Below are positions 19,601 to 27,593 of a stretch of 64,000 nt of DNA, one piece after another (the first letter of the stretch is position 1; each line of letters begins with the position of its first letter). The notes beneath the pieces are model-generated. The model did not search any database. It was not told the origin of the DNA and saw nothing but the letters and a program-made list of their open reading frames with translations. Source of the stretch: Spirosomataceae bacterium TFI 002 (GTDB taxonomy: Bacteria > Bacteroidota > Bacteroidia > Cytophagales > Spirosomataceae); contig LT907983.1 of NCBI GenBank assembly GCA_900230115.1, positions 3,611,001-3,675,000 on the forward strand, read 5' to 3'. Made by a program: the position numbers and the translations under genes.

Positions 19601-19760
19601 CTGTCGTAGTTCCTCTTGTGCTACCTTTTAAAGTAACCGATACACCCGGTAGGGGAGAGTTGTCGTCACTGGCAAGTACCTTACCAGAAATTTGAAGTGT
19701 TTGGCCATTCGCCATAAGCGTAGTTAGCCCCACTACAAATAGTAGTAGAAATTTCTTCAT
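16614..19760 (-). CDS. SusC/RagA-family TonB-linked outer membrane transporter
   Basis: 1048 residues, standard for SusC. It has a signal peptide ending near MANGQ, a carboxypeptidase-regulatory-like domain (ISGKVLASDDNSPLPGVSVT, about 24-100), then the SusC signature EVVVTALGVKREERSLGYA and the plug domain (SLQGKIAGVQI, SSRIVIRGVNSI, PLFVVDGTPI). The rest is a beta-barrel ending in an aromatic C-terminus (NSTGFNLNFGF). It imports oligomers through the outer membrane using TonB energy together with the SusD partner. There is no N-terminal anti-sigma (STN) extension, so no direct SusR/FecR-type signalling is suggested. It is preceded by a good promoter and followed by susD. Confidence 0.96.
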   Translation of the reverse strand: MKKFLLLFVVGLTTLMANGQTLQISGKVLASDDNSPLPGVSVTLKGSTRGTTTDVEGNYKIEAPKGSSLVYSFVGMISQTLVVGNKTVINVSLASDAAQLSEVVVTALGVKREERSLGYAVQQIDGEGLAQVKEANVVNSLQGKIAGVQITGSPGNIGGSSRIVIRGVNSIGGNNQPLFVVDGTPIDNSNYNSTNTQSGDGGTDFGNAAQDINPDDIESISVLKGPSAAALYGSRAANGVILITTKKGTKKKGLGVQINSSTQFNNILIMPDYQNTYGGGYKQSFDQYNGEPVVNYAADESWGPRMDGQLVRQWYSWYPDDEDFGKMTPFSPNPNNIADFYETGRTLNNNISLSGASDNTNFRLSYTNLQQKGTIPNSKIDRNTVNFSGSAKLSDKLTANIVGNFVKSNGFGRPSTGYGNEQGNVVTSFNQWFQRQIDMDKLSNYKTADGKDRTWNIKSPTNLDPLYWENPYWVLFESPTVDERSRVFGNMNLSYQFTPELSLTGFVRTDFYTDRREQRIASGSIPQDWYREDLRTQSETNYELLAQYSKTFGDISVSALAGGNIRYERYFRNSSETAGGLNVPNYFNIAASVDRPSVTDYFQEKQVNSVYGSATIGYKDIVYFDASLRNDISSTLPVANNSYLYPALGGSFVFSSLMDNNNLLSFGKLRASWAKVGNDTDPYQLRNNYGSANPVGSNPAFYVPNTLNNSTLVPETTTSYEIGLDMRFLKGRAGFDFTYYDNATTDQILDIAVSGGSGFTRAFINAGKVTNKGVELMLTATPIKTSQFSWDVSINFARNRNKVVELAPGLDNYLIASWGPSVNARVGESYGTIVAEKIKLDDQGRKLVDENGYYVIERNQVVGSVLADFTGGFINTFAYKGFSLNAVIDYQKGGNIYSVTNRYGSYSGLLSNTVGLNDRGVEQREPVADGGGIRAEGVTESGAENTVYLEAVDYWGTLRNYRDEFVYDASFIKLREVSLGYSIPSSILKKTPFTNARISLVGRNLAILFKNIPNVDPEAALGSGNIQGFENGQHPSFNSTGFNLNFGF

Positions 19761-19799
19761 ACAGTTTTTAGTTTTGTTAGAAATAAGTTAATTGAAATA

Positions 19800-19830
19800 C
19801 AAAATTAATAAATAATATTGTGCTAAGCAA
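19800..19830 (-). promoter_or_regulatory. Promoter of the susC-susD operon
   Basis: The minus strand reads TTG (19830-19828), a 20-base spacer, then TAATTTTG (19807-19800), a full match to the Bacteroidota housekeeping consensus, about 40 bases before the susC ATG. The remaining gap 19761-20073 is AT-rich and holds only this promoter and the pgk terminator. Confidence 0.5.
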
Positions 19831-19967
19831 GATAAGCCAAATAAAATATGGGCATTATATGTAATTGTATATTTAAAATAAAGTCAAATTTATTTTTGCA
19901 TATTTTTTAATTTTCGGTGGAGTAGGCAAGGTGTATACGTAATGTAATATTTTAGCTTTAAAAAGTT

Positions 19968-20005
19968 ATAAAAAAAGGGACTTTCCATTACTGAAAAGTC
20001 CCTTT
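19968..20005 (-). terminator. Terminator of pgk
   Basis: An 11-bp stem (AAAGGGACTTT with AAAGTCCCTTT) lies downstream of pgk on the minus strand, followed by a T-run on that strand. Its outer stem resembles that of the susD terminator. Confidence 0.85.
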
Positions 20006-20073
20006 AGGGTAGATGTTATATTTCCTTGTTAATTCAAATTTGAAAAGGTCTAAATATAAATTAAGCTTTATTT

Positions 20074-21261
20074 TTAGTTCAATGCAGCGACACCTGGGAG
20101 TATTTTTCCTTCCATGTATTCTAATAATGCACCACCACCTGTAGATACGTAAGACACTCTTTCTCCGTATCCAGCATTGTTGATTGCTGAAGCAGAATCT
20201 CCACCTCCAATCAATGAAAATGCGTTATTTGTTTCTGTTGCTTCCACCACTGCTTTAGCAATTGCATTGGTACCTGTAGCAAATGTTGGGAATTCGAAAA
20301 CTCCCATTGGTCCATTCCAAAGAATCGTTTTTGAAGTTCTTACAACGCCTGCAAATAATTCAACTGTTTCGGGTCCAATATCAAGACCTTCCCATTCTGC
20401 GGGAATCTCTCCTCTTTTTACGACCTGAGTATTTGCATCGTCACTGAAGTCATCAGCAATAACGTTATCAAGTGGAAGGATGATATTAACACCTTTTTCT
20501 TTTGCCTTTTTAAGAATTTCTAAAGCAAGTTCTTGCTTGTCGGCTTCTAATAGTGATTTTCCTATTTCGCCGCCTTGAGCTTTTGAAAAAGTATATGTCA
20601 TTCCACCACCAATGATAAGGTTGTCTACTTTATCAAGAAGCTTTTCAATGATAAGAATTTTATCTGAAATCTTTGCTCCACCCATAATGGCAGTATATGG
20701 TCTTTCGAAGTTTTCTAGCAGTTTTTGAGCATTTTCAATTTCGGCTTGCATTACATAACCACATACTCTGTCAGTGAAAAACTGACCAATAACCGCTGTG
20801 CTTGCATGTGCACGGTGTGCGGTACCAAATGCGTCGTTAACCCATACATCACCTAGTTTTGAAAGCTTCTCTGCGAAATCTTTGTCACCTTTAGTTTCTT
20901 CTTTGTAAAACCTTAAGTTTTCTAGCAAAAGAACTTCACCTTCTTTTAGGCTAGCTGATAAGTCCGTTGCTTCTTGACCAATACAGTCATTTGCGAACTT
21001 TACGCTTACACCTAAGATAAGAGAAAGAGAAGTAACTAAGTGCTTAAGAGAAGACTTCTCTGAAGGGCCATCCTTCGGTCTTCCAAGATGCGACATGAGG
21101 ATACATGATCCACCGTCGGCTAATATTTTCTTTATTGTTGGAATTGTGGCCTTGATTCTTGTGTCATCTGTAATTTCAAAGTTGTCATTCAGTGGAACAT
21201 TGAAATCAACTCTAACCAGAGCTTTTTTTCCTTTGAAATTATAGTTGTCTAATGTAATCAT
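20074..21261 (-). CDS. pgk: Phosphoglycerate kinase
   Basis: 395 residues, the normal bacterial PGK length. This cytoplasmic glycolytic enzyme transfers phosphate from 1,3-bisphosphoglycerate to ADP. Signatures: [20 protein letters not shown] at the N-terminus, [38 protein letters not shown], and the C-terminal nucleotide loop [10 protein letters not shown] and [13 protein letters not shown]. The ATG at 21261 fits the family. A TATATTTG box at 21301-21308 on the minus strand may be its -7 element. It is monocistronic. Confidence 0.98.
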   Translation of the reverse strand: MITLDNYNFKGKKALVRVDFNVPLNDNFEITDDTRIKATIPTIKKILADGGSCILMSHLGRPKDGPSEKSSLKHLVTSLSLILGVSVKFANDCIGQEATDLSASLKEGEVLLLENLRFYKEETKGDKDFAEKLSKLGDVWVNDAFGTAHRAHASTAVIGQFFTDRVCGYVMQAEIENAQKLLENFERPYTAIMGGAKISDKILIIEKLLDKVDNLIIGGGMTYTFSKAQGGEIGKSLLEADKQELALEILKKAKEKGVNIILPLDNVIADDFSDDANTQVVKRGEIPAEWEGLDIGPETVELFAGVVRTSKTILWNGPMGVFEFPTFATGTNAIAKAVVEATETNNAFSLIGGGDSASAINNAGYGERVSYVSTGGGALLEYMEGKILPGVAALN

Positions 21262-21454
21262 TAAGATTTTAAATTTAAGTTTCAGTAAGGAGTATACCTA
21301 CAAATATATATTTCTTAGAAGGATTGTAAATAGGTGTTTATAAGAAGATTATCTTTTCTATTTAGATTATGCAATAAAATAATCACATTATTCTATTTTA
21401 TTTAAATAGTATGAAAGTTTATGGGTAAGTGAGCTAATAATGAGGTGAATGGTC

Positions 21455-21485
21455 TTGTTTAGAAATTAAAATTGTTATACTTTTG
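21455..21485 (+). promoter_or_regulatory. Promoter of the rpsF-rpsR-rplI operon
   Basis: TTG at 21455-21457, a 20-base spacer and TACTTTTG at 21478-21485 match the Bacteroidota consensus exactly. It is followed by GCAGTCCG and a leader of about 45 bases before rpsF, as often seen for ribosomal promoters in this phylum. Confidence 0.65.
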
Positions 21486-21538
21486 CAGTCCGTTTTACAA
21501 AAGCGGATAAAATTGTTAACACTTTTTAAAAAATTACC

Positions 21539-21922
21539 ATGTTTAAAAACCAATACGAGACGGTGTTCATTTTAACTCCCGTTTTATCTGAAGCTCAGAT
21601 GAAGGACGCCGTAGAAAAGTTTAAAAGTGTGCTGACTGATAATGGTGCTGAGCTAATTAACGAGGAACATTGGGGTCTTCGCAAATTGGCATATCCCATC
21701 CAGCATAAATCTACGGGCTACTATCAGTTGTTTGAATTTAATGCAGAGCCAACGCTTATTGCTACACTGGAGACAGAGTACAAGCGTGATGAGCGTATTT
21801 TAAGATTCCTTACAACAAAGATGGACAAGTATTCAGCTGATTATGCTGAAAGAAGAAGAAATGGAAAGATTGGTAAAAAGAGCCAAGATACTCCTAAAGT
21901 TGAAGAACCTAAAAACGCGTAA
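21539..21922 (+). CDS. rpsF: Small ribosomal subunit protein bS6
   Basis: 127 residues. Begins [20 protein letters not shown] and contains [20 protein letters not shown] and [20 protein letters not shown], all diagnostic of S6. S6 binds the central domain of 16S rRNA together with S18, whose gene follows after 5 bases. The C-terminal extension ([18 protein letters not shown]) is basic then acidic, a usual variable tail. Confidence 0.98.
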   Translation: MFKNQYETVFILTPVLSEAQMKDAVEKFKSVLTDNGAELINEEHWGLRKLAYPIQHKSTGYYQLFEFNAEPTLIATLETEYKRDERILRFLTTKMDKYSADYAERRRNGKIGKKSQDTPKVEEPKNA

Positions 21923-21927
21923 GTCTT

Positions 21928-22182
21928 ATGTCATTAGTAAACGAAAGAGTAGAACGTAAAGCCCAGGTACGTAAGAAGTATTGTAGATTTCAAAAAGCTG
22001 GCATTAAATACGTTGATTATAAGGATCCAAATTTCCTTTTGAAATTCGTAAACGAGCAAGGTAAAATCCTTCCAAGAAGATTGACTGGTAACAGTCTAAA
22101 GTTTCAACGCAAAGTGTCTGTTGCGATTAAAAGAGCACGTCACATGGCTTTGTTGCCTTATGTAGCAGATGGTTTAAAATAG
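21928..22182 (+). CDS. rpsR: Small ribosomal subunit protein bS18
   Basis: 84 residues. Contains [40 protein letters not shown] and [14 protein letters not shown], the S18 signature. Only one Cys of the usual zinc-binding set is present (KKYCRF), so it is probably a zinc-independent form. It lies between rpsF and rplI in a conserved operon. Confidence 0.98.
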   Translation: MSLVNERVERKAQVRKKYCRFQKAGIKYVDYKDPNFLLKFVNEQGKILPRRLTGNSLKFQRKVSVAIKRARHMALLPYVADGLK

Positions 22183-22233
22183 GCCAATCTGCATTTCAAT
22201 TAGGATTTTATTGAATAAAAAGATTTTAAACAA

Positions 22234-22686
22234 ATGGAAATAATATTAACAACCGACATTGCTGGTCTTGGATACAAGAACGACACAATTGACGTAAAGC
22301 CAGGTTACGGTAGAAACTACCTAATACCACAAGGTTTTGCTAAATTGGCTACACCAAGCAATAAAAAGATTTTAGCTGAGAACTTGAAACAAGCTGCTCA
22401 CAAAGCAGAAAAAATCAAGTCAGAAGCTGAGGCGATTGCAGCTCAAATTGGTGATAATTCTATCACTATTACAATGAAGGCTGGAGAGTCTGGACGTATA
22501 TTTGGTAGAGTTACCAGTCTTCAAATTGCTGATGCACTTGCTGCAAAAGGAATTATTGTTGACAGAAAGCAAATTGCTTTGGAAGACATCAAATACGTAG
22601 GAGATTTTAAAGCTACTATCGATCTTCACAAAGAAGTGAAGCACGAGATCAGTATCTCTGTAGTAGAAGAGGCTAAAGCTGAGTAA
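22234..22686 (+). CDS. rplI: Large ribosomal subunit protein bL9
   Basis: 150 residues, standard L9 length. Contains the N-terminal rRNA-binding motif DIAGLGYKNDTIDVKPGYGR and NYLIPQGFAKLATPSNKK, then the long connecting helix and the C-terminal domain with AGESGRIFGRVTS. It is the last gene of the operon and is followed by a strong terminator. Confidence 0.98.
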   Translation: MEIILTTDIAGLGYKNDTIDVKPGYGRNYLIPQGFAKLATPSNKKILAENLKQAAHKAEKIKSEAEAIAAQIGDNSITITMKAGESGRIFGRVTSLQIADALAAKGIIVDRKQIALEDIKYVGDFKATIDLHKEVKHEISISVVEEAKAE

Positions 22687-22712
22687 TCAGATAAGGCTTA
22701 CACGCTATTAGT

Positions 22713-22747
22713 AAAAAAGCGATTCCATTTCGGAGTCGCTTTTTTTA
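22713..22747 (+). terminator. Terminator of the rpsF operon
   Basis: The stem AAAAAAGCGATTCC with GGAGTCGCTTTTTT (one G-T pair), a 5-base loop and a T-run lie 27 bases after the rplI stop. Confidence 0.92.
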
Positions 22748-22847
22748 TGCTATCTGGTGCCGTGAATTTATTGTTTGTTCGTAAGATCGCTATACCTTGT
22801 GAAGGGTGGTTCATGTATAGGCGAGCATTGCAGAATAAATGGTTTGG

Positions 22848-23741
22848 CTACTCAAAATCAGGCCAATAGGATTTTATTTTCTTCCGCAAGAAACTCACAC
22901 TTCTGGCTAATTGATCCATTCCATCTACTCCATCTTCGATGCTTATCCAACCATCAAAACCTACTCTTTTTAGTTCTGTAAAAATGGCGTCATAATCATT
23001 AAGCCCTTTTCCTATTTCTCCATGTCTTAACCTTTTTGCATAGCCTAAGGCTCCGCCTTCTTCTTTGCGTAGATCTTCTATGGTTCCTTCTATTAAATAT
23101 CGGTCACTAGCATGCATTGTTACCACACGGTCAGACACCCGATATAATAAATCTAAAGGTTCTTCTCCAGCCAAAAACGTATTGCTTGGGTCATAATTGA
23201 CTCCAAAGTTGGGATGCTTTATACGGTCAACCAATGCACAGAAAACATCCATTTTTTGAGCAAATTCTGGATACTCCCAAAAGTCATCTTTGTAGTGGTT
23301 TTCCAAAATCAATGTAATGCCATATTTCTCTGCCAATGGTAAGCATGCATCTATGCATTCTGCGGCGAAGCTGATACCTTCTTCCATGGAAAGTTCAGGT
23401 CTACGCTGACCAGATAGAACTCGGCAATATTGCCCACCCAATACATGTGTCATTTCTATCCAGCTTTTTTGTTTGGCTATTTCCTTGTCCCGAAATGCTT
23501 TATCTGGATGAGTGAAGTCTGGTGAACAACAAAGCATAGGAATTACTTTTCCATGGCTTTCTACTTGCTGTCTGAACTTTGGCCAATTGTTGGTATCCGC
23601 CATTTCTAGAAAGCCTGCGTACCATTCAATGCCATCTATTTCTAGTTTGGCGGCTAACTCTATCCATTCCGATACTTTCATGGTACCATCTTTACAGAGT
23701 TCTTGCATATAGGCTTTAGGAAATACAGCTAATTTTGGCAT
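22848..23741 (-). CDS. Sugar phosphate isomerase/epimerase (xylose-isomerase-like TIM barrel)
   Basis: 297 residues. The spacing of likely metal ligands fits the AP-endonuclease-2/xylose-isomerase-like TIM barrel: E147 (LILENHY), D184 (GVNYDPSNTF), H210 (VVTMHASDRY), E269 (GWISIEDGVDG). Such enzymes epimerise or isomerise sugars, keto-sugars or inositol derivatives, and some act as decarboxylases or hydrolases, so the exact reaction is open. It is last in a four-gene minus-strand operon (HUMPS enzyme, zinc-type dehydrogenase, SDR, this gene) with gaps of 12, 4 and 30 bases. The set suggests oxidation, decarboxylation or aldol cleavage and isomerisation of one sugar. Confidence 0.85.
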   Translation of the reverse strand: MPKLAVFPKAYMQELCKDGTMKVSEWIELAAKLEIDGIEWYAGFLEMADTNNWPKFRQQVESHGKVIPMLCCSPDFTHPDKAFRDKEIAKQKSWIEMTHVLGGQYCRVLSGQRRPELSMEEGISFAAECIDACLPLAEKYGITLILENHYKDDFWEYPEFAQKMDVFCALVDRIKHPNFGVNYDPSNTFLAGEEPLDLLYRVSDRVVTMHASDRYLIEGTIEDLRKEEGGALGYAKRLRHGEIGKGLNDYDAIFTELKRVGFDGWISIEDGVDGMDQLARSVSFLRKKIKSYWPDFE

Positions 23742-23753
23742 TGATATTGAGTT

Positions 23754-24548
23754 TTAATTATGTGAGCCTTCCCAGCTTTTTGGGAGGTTACGACCCAGTA
23801 AAGGGAATTGTTCTAAATCTAATACTTGAGCACTGACTGGTCCACATTCGTCGGAAAGTAAAAAAGTGGCGGCAGCTGCTATTTCTTCGGGCGAAAAAAG
23901 ACGTTTTGCAGGGGCAAAAATTGCCGGTATATCTTTATACCAGTCATCTTTCATGCCCTCCTTCTTTTTCTTATTTTGTTCGTTTTCTGTTAATACCCAA
24001 CCTGGATTAATTTGATTTACACGAACACCATTTTCTCTAAAAAGGCTGTCACCCAAATTTCTAGTCAAGGTCATTAAGGCACCTTTTGAGATACTATAGG
24101 CTAGTAAATCAGGTTCGCCCCCCCAGGCATTAATAGAGCCAATATTTAATACACAACCTTTTGACTTTTCTAGGTAGGGTAGAGCCTCTCGAATTATAGC
24201 CAGAGGAGCTACAGTATTGGTTTTAAGAATATCAATTAGGAATTCAGAATCTGTGTTTTGTATGGTAGAGGATACTATTTGGGCAGCATTGTTAACAATA
24301 CAATCCAACTTTCCGAATTTTTGAATTACGCTTTCTATTAGTCGTTTAGGAGCTTCTTCTTTTGTGATATCTATTGTAAATATGGTAACGTTTTTTGCTC
24401 CTAAAGTTTCCACAAGGTCAATGCCTAGATGTTCGTCTAAACCATTCACTAAAACTTTTGCACCTTCCTTTACTGCTTTTTGGGCAATAGCCTTACCTAT
24501 ACCCGTGTAGCCGCCAGTTATCAAAATTATTTTGTTTGCTAAACGCAT
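23754..24548 (-). CDS. SDR-family NAD(P)-dependent oxidoreductase
   Basis: 264 residues, classical SDR. The cofactor motif TGGYTGIG is at 11-18, NNAA at 86-89, and the catalytic tetrad is N111, S138, Y151, K155 (AYSISKGAL). The C-terminal region (FSPEEIAAAATFLLSDECG) matches sugar- and hydroxyacid-acting SDRs. It probably oxidises or reduces a hydroxyl of a sugar or sugar acid using NAD(P). It starts 4 bases after the zinc-type dehydrogenase stop, so coupling is likely. Some related enzymes act on 2-keto-3-deoxy-L-fuconate or L-rhamnonate derivatives, but the substrate is not determinable here. Confidence 0.88.
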   Translation of the reverse strand: MRLANKIILITGGYTGIGKAIAQKAVKEGAKVLVNGLDEHLGIDLVETLGAKNVTIFTIDITKEEAPKRLIESVIQKFGKLDCIVNNAAQIVSSTIQNTDSEFLIDILKTNTVAPLAIIREALPYLEKSKGCVLNIGSINAWGGEPDLLAYSISKGALMTLTRNLGDSLFRENGVRVNQINPGWVLTENEQNKKKKEGMKDDWYKDIPAIFAPAKRLFSPEEIAAAATFLLSDECGPVSAQVLDLEQFPLLGRNLPKSWEGSHN

Positions 24549-24552
24549 AAAT

Positions 24553-25578
24553 TTATTCTGGTTTTAAAACACTTTTTATAACGGCACCACGGTGCATTTG
24601 CTCAAAAGCCTCATGCCAGTTCGATGTTGTCCAAATCCCGCCAATAATAGGTCTTACATCTAGCTTTCCACTCGATAATAATGCTAGAACCTTCTCCCAG
24701 ATAGGCCAGTTGTGACTGAAGCTACCTTGTAGTCTTACATTTTTTTGAACCAATTGGTCAATAGAGAAATTTAAAGGCGTTGGTCCCCATCCTACTTTGG
24801 TGATTTGACCATTAGGACGTATCCAATCAAGTGCTAGTTTTAGGGTGGCACTTGCTCCAGAGGCGTCAATGACTACATCAGCCCCTAGACCATCTGCTGC
24901 GGTAGCCCAAGGAAGAGCATCACCTACGATAGTTTCAAAACCATATTGTTGGGCTATTGATAATCTTTTGGCATCGGAAGGTAAGCCAACGAGAGCAACG
25001 TCTGCACCACTTAAATGAGCCATAACCGCACAAAGAATTCCTATTGTTCCTGGTCCTATAACAATTACACGGTCTCCAGGTCTTATTGTAGAATTCATAA
25101 TAACCGCATTATAGGCTACCGAGCAAGGCTCTGTTAAGCAGGCTTGTTCAAATGGTAAGTTGTCAGGCACAACATGTAAGCATCTGGCTGGAACTTTAAC
25201 AAATTTTGTCATTGCCCCATTTACTCCGTAGCCAAAACCCTTTCTGTCTGGGTCAAGATTGTAAAGTCCTTGTCTAGAAAGAGGGCTATTTTGATTGATG
25301 ACGGCGGCTGTTTCGCTCACTACTCTTGCACCTTCTTGCCAACCTTTTACATTTTTGCCAATTTCAACTATATGTCCACCGAATTCGTGTCCTAACACTA
25401 CGGGATAGTTGACGTGCCAGCTATGGTCTGCCGTCCATTGGTGTAAATCACTGCCACAAACACCAACGTTTGCGACCTCAAGTAGCACATCGTCTTCGCC
25501 AATAATTGGTTTGGAGACTTCGCGAATTTCTACACTTCCTTTTTGGGAAGAATAATTAACAACAGCAATGGATTTCAT
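24553..25578 (-). CDS. MDR-family alcohol dehydrogenase lacking the structural zinc site
   Basis: 341 residues. The catalytic zinc ligands are present: C41 (VGVCGSDLH), H64-E65 (GHEFGG) and E150 (TEPCSVAYNA). The Rossmann motif is GPGTIGILCA. The lobe that normally holds four structural-zinc cysteines (residues about 86-118) has no cysteine: it reads VVSETAAVINQN then RQGLYNLDPDRKGFGYG. Loss of the structural zinc is known in the sorbitol dehydrogenase branch of this family. The enzyme likely oxidises a secondary hydroxyl of a sugar, alditol or sugar acid with NAD. It lies between the HUMPS and SDR genes of the four-enzyme operon. Confidence 0.88.
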   Translation of the reverse strand: MKSIAVVNYSSQKGSVEIREVSKPIIGEDDVLLEVANVGVCGSDLHQWTADHSWHVNYPVVLGHEFGGHIVEIGKNVKGWQEGARVVSETAAVINQNSPLSRQGLYNLDPDRKGFGYGVNGAMTKFVKVPARCLHVVPDNLPFEQACLTEPCSVAYNAVIMNSTIRPGDRVIVIGPGTIGILCAVMAHLSGADVALVGLPSDAKRLSIAQQYGFETIVGDALPWATAADGLGADVVIDASGASATLKLALDWIRPNGQITKVGWGPTPLNFSIDQLVQKNVRLQGSFSHNWPIWEKVLALLSSGKLDVRPIIGGIWTTSNWHEAFEQMHRGAVIKSVLKPE

Positions 25579-25608
25579 AAGTATTATATTTTCAATTGAC
25601 TTGAGGAA

Positions 25609-26301
25609 TTAAACGTTACCGTAAGCATGGATTTTTTGGCAGATAAGTCTTAATGAGCTTTCTAAATCACCATCTGCTGTTTTGAAAGAATCTGCATCGA
25701 TGGTTAATGGTGCACCAAGCACAACGAGCGGAGCACCGTACTGAGGGCAAAGTATTGCCTGCTCTAATGATAGGCCACCAACAGCTTGTACTGGCACACT
25801 GACCGCATTCACAACTTCTTTTAATTGGTCGAGCGGACTTGGCATTCTGTGACCATTGGCGGCAATTCCTCTGCGTTCGTCATAACCAATGTGGTGAATT
25901 ACAAAATCACAACCCAAATCTTCCAACCATTTGGCACCTGCCACCATATCGGGGCAGCCTAGGTTATCGCCCATGACCTTAACTCCGTAGTCTTTTCCTG
26001 CTTGAACCATTACTTTTATGGTTTCTTCATGAGCTCTTGCCATCACTACAACATGTGTAGCACCTGCCTTCGCCATCATTTCAGCTTCCAGATAACCGCC
26101 ATCCATGGTTTTTAAGTCGGCTACAATAGGTGTGTTTGGGAAAGCTTCGCGAAGTTTTCGGACTCCATGTAAGCCTTCAGCTAAGATAAGTGGCGTACCA
26201 GCTTCTAACCAATCTACTCCGGCTCTCATGGCCATGGCTGCTGTTTCCAAAGCTTCGTCAATATTGGTAAGATCTAAAGAAATTTGTACAATTGGTTTCA
26301 T
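25609..26301 (-). CDS. HUMPS-family enzyme (hexulose-6-phosphate synthase / keto-gulonate-6-P decarboxylase-like)
   Basis: 230 residues. The orotidine-monophosphate-decarboxylase-suprafamily signature D-x-K-x-x-D is at D62, K64, D67 (ADLKTMDGG), with E33 in DWLEAGTP and a His pair at 136-137 (VIHHIGYDERRG). By recollection of the family, E33, D62, K64, D67 and H136 coincide with active-site positions of E. coli 3-keto-L-gulonate-6-phosphate decarboxylase, but the Arg three residues after the His is Gly139 here, more like the synthase side. The enzyme should make or use an enediolate of a keto-sugar phosphate, by decarboxylation or formaldehyde aldol chemistry. It heads the four-enzyme operon. 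No 6-phospho-3-hexuloisomerase gene is seen, which argues against a formaldehyde pathway. Confidence 0.82.
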   Translation of the reverse strand: MKPIVQISLDLTNIDEALETAAMAMRAGVDWLEAGTPLILAEGLHGVRKLREAFPNTPIVADLKTMDGGYLEAEMMAKAGATHVVVMARAHEETIKVMVQAGKDYGVKVMGDNLGCPDMVAGAKWLEDLGCDFVIHHIGYDERRGIAANGHRMPSPLDQLKEVVNAVSVPVQAVGGLSLEQAILCPQYGAPLVVLGAPLTIDADSFKTADGDLESSLRLICQKIHAYGNV

Positions 26302-26458
26302 GGGCTAGGGTTTCATATAGTTCACTAAAAATACTAATCTTTCTAGAATAATTCATACATATGATTATAAATTGCTTTGAAAACTATGAATCCATCTCAG
26401 TTGAAGAAGGGATGTTTGAGCATCATGCGGCAACTATAAATTAGCTACTCGAAAAAGT

Positions 26459-26495
26459 AAAAAGTCAGGGAAAATTAATTTTTCTCTGACTTTTT
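26459..26495 (-). terminator. Terminator of the sulfatase-mutarotase-dehydrogenase operon
   Basis: A 10-bp outer stem (AAAAAGTCAG with CTGACTTTTT) encloses an inner A/T stem; T-runs occur on both strands. It lies downstream of the minus-strand gene ending at 26550 and separates the two operons of the island. Confidence 0.85.
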
Positions 26496-26549
26496 TAAAC
26501 TGCCTTGTGGGCAAAGATGATGGTATAATTTTTATAGAAAACTAAAATT

Positions 26550-27578
26550 TCAATCCAAATATACAATGGCCTTGATTACATCCTCTTCGGGATTGAGCCA
26601 TAAGGGAAATACTTCAGGAAGGGTTTCAAAGGCTGTTTTGTGAGTTAGCCATGGAGCTGTATTTATCTTTCCTGTTTCCATGAGGTTAATGATTTGCTTG
26701 AAATCACGTGGCAAAGAATTTCTACTCGACATTAGTGTGATTTCCTTTTTATGAAAACTAGGGTCTTCAAAAGTTACTTCGCCTTGGAATAAACCAATGA
26801 ATATAATTTTAGCTCCTTGTGCTGCCAAGCTGAAGCTAGTTTCCATGGATTTTTTGTTTCCTGTAGCGTCAAAAATTACGGTTGGTAAATTTCCAGAAAG
26901 TCTTTCTTTGAGCATTTGGGAAGTAAGCCTGTCATTAAGCTCAATAACCTCGTCAGCAAGATTGTTCTTTAAGCTGAATTGAAGTCTTTTTGCATTAAGG
27001 TCAGCAATAAGAACTTTTGCTCCAGAGAGTTTTGCGAACTGTGCGGTTGAAAGACCAATAGGGCCTGCTCCAATTATTAAAACAATATCGTTCTGTGTTA
27101 TTGTTGCTCTGTTAACTGCATGTAGTCCAATTCCCAAAGTTTCAACTAAAGCCAGCTGGTCGAAATCAAGTTTCGAAGAAGGGTGCACTTTGTCTTGAGG
27201 TAGTTTCATGTACTCGGTCATTCCCCCATCAATGTGAACGCCAAGCACTTGTAAGTTTTCGCAGCAGTTACTCAACCCTCTTTTGCAAGCTTGACAAACT
27301 CTACAATTAATGTAGGGTTCTATAGAAACCTTATCGCCAATCTTCAGGGTTCTGGTATTTTGGTAAGAGCCTATTTCAACAACCTCGGCACCAAGCTCAT
27401 GACCTAATATTCTTGGGTACGTGAAAAAGGGTTGTCTACCTCTAAAAGCATGGTAGTCTGTACCACAAATTCCGATTCGCTTGATTTTAACAAGAACCTC
27501 GTCACTTCCGATTGTTATAATATCTTCTTTGTGGGAATGCGAAAGTGTGCCGGGTTCATTGAGAATTATTGATTTCAT
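26550..27578 (-). CDS. Zinc-dependent dehydrogenase resembling L-galactonate 5-dehydrogenase (LgoD/RspB type)
   Basis: 342 residues. Catalytic zinc ligands are C38 (IGICGTDYHAF) and H60-E61 (ILGHELGAE); the structural site is complete with C92, C95, C98, C106 (NCRVCQACKRGLSNCC). The Rossmann motif is GAGPIGLSTA. Several segments resemble what I recall of E. coli LgoD/YjjN: GRQPFFTYPRILGHE, VLGVHIDGGMTEYM, and IGLFQGEVTFEDPSFHKKE. LgoD oxidises L-galactonate to D-tagaturonate; the 6-deoxy analogue of L-galactonate is L-fuconate, so this enzyme may act on L-fuconate or a related acid. The neighbouring mutarotase supports a deoxyhexose substrate. It lies 15 bases after the mutarotase gene. Confidence 0.88.
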   Translation of the reverse strand: MKSIILNEPGTLSHSHKEDIITIGSDEVLVKIKRIGICGTDYHAFRGRQPFFTYPRILGHELGAEVVEIGSYQNTRTLKIGDKVSIEPYINCRVCQACKRGLSNCCENLQVLGVHIDGGMTEYMKLPQDKVHPSSKLDFDQLALVETLGIGLHAVNRATITQNDIVLIIGAGPIGLSTAQFAKLSGAKVLIADLNAKRLQFSLKNNLADEVIELNDRLTSQMLKERLSGNLPTVIFDATGNKKSMETSFSLAAQGAKIIFIGLFQGEVTFEDPSFHKKEITLMSSRNSLPRDFKQIINLMETGKINTAPWLTHKTAFETLPEVFPLWLNPEEDVIKAIVYLD

Positions 27579-27593
27579 AATTATTTCTTAAGC

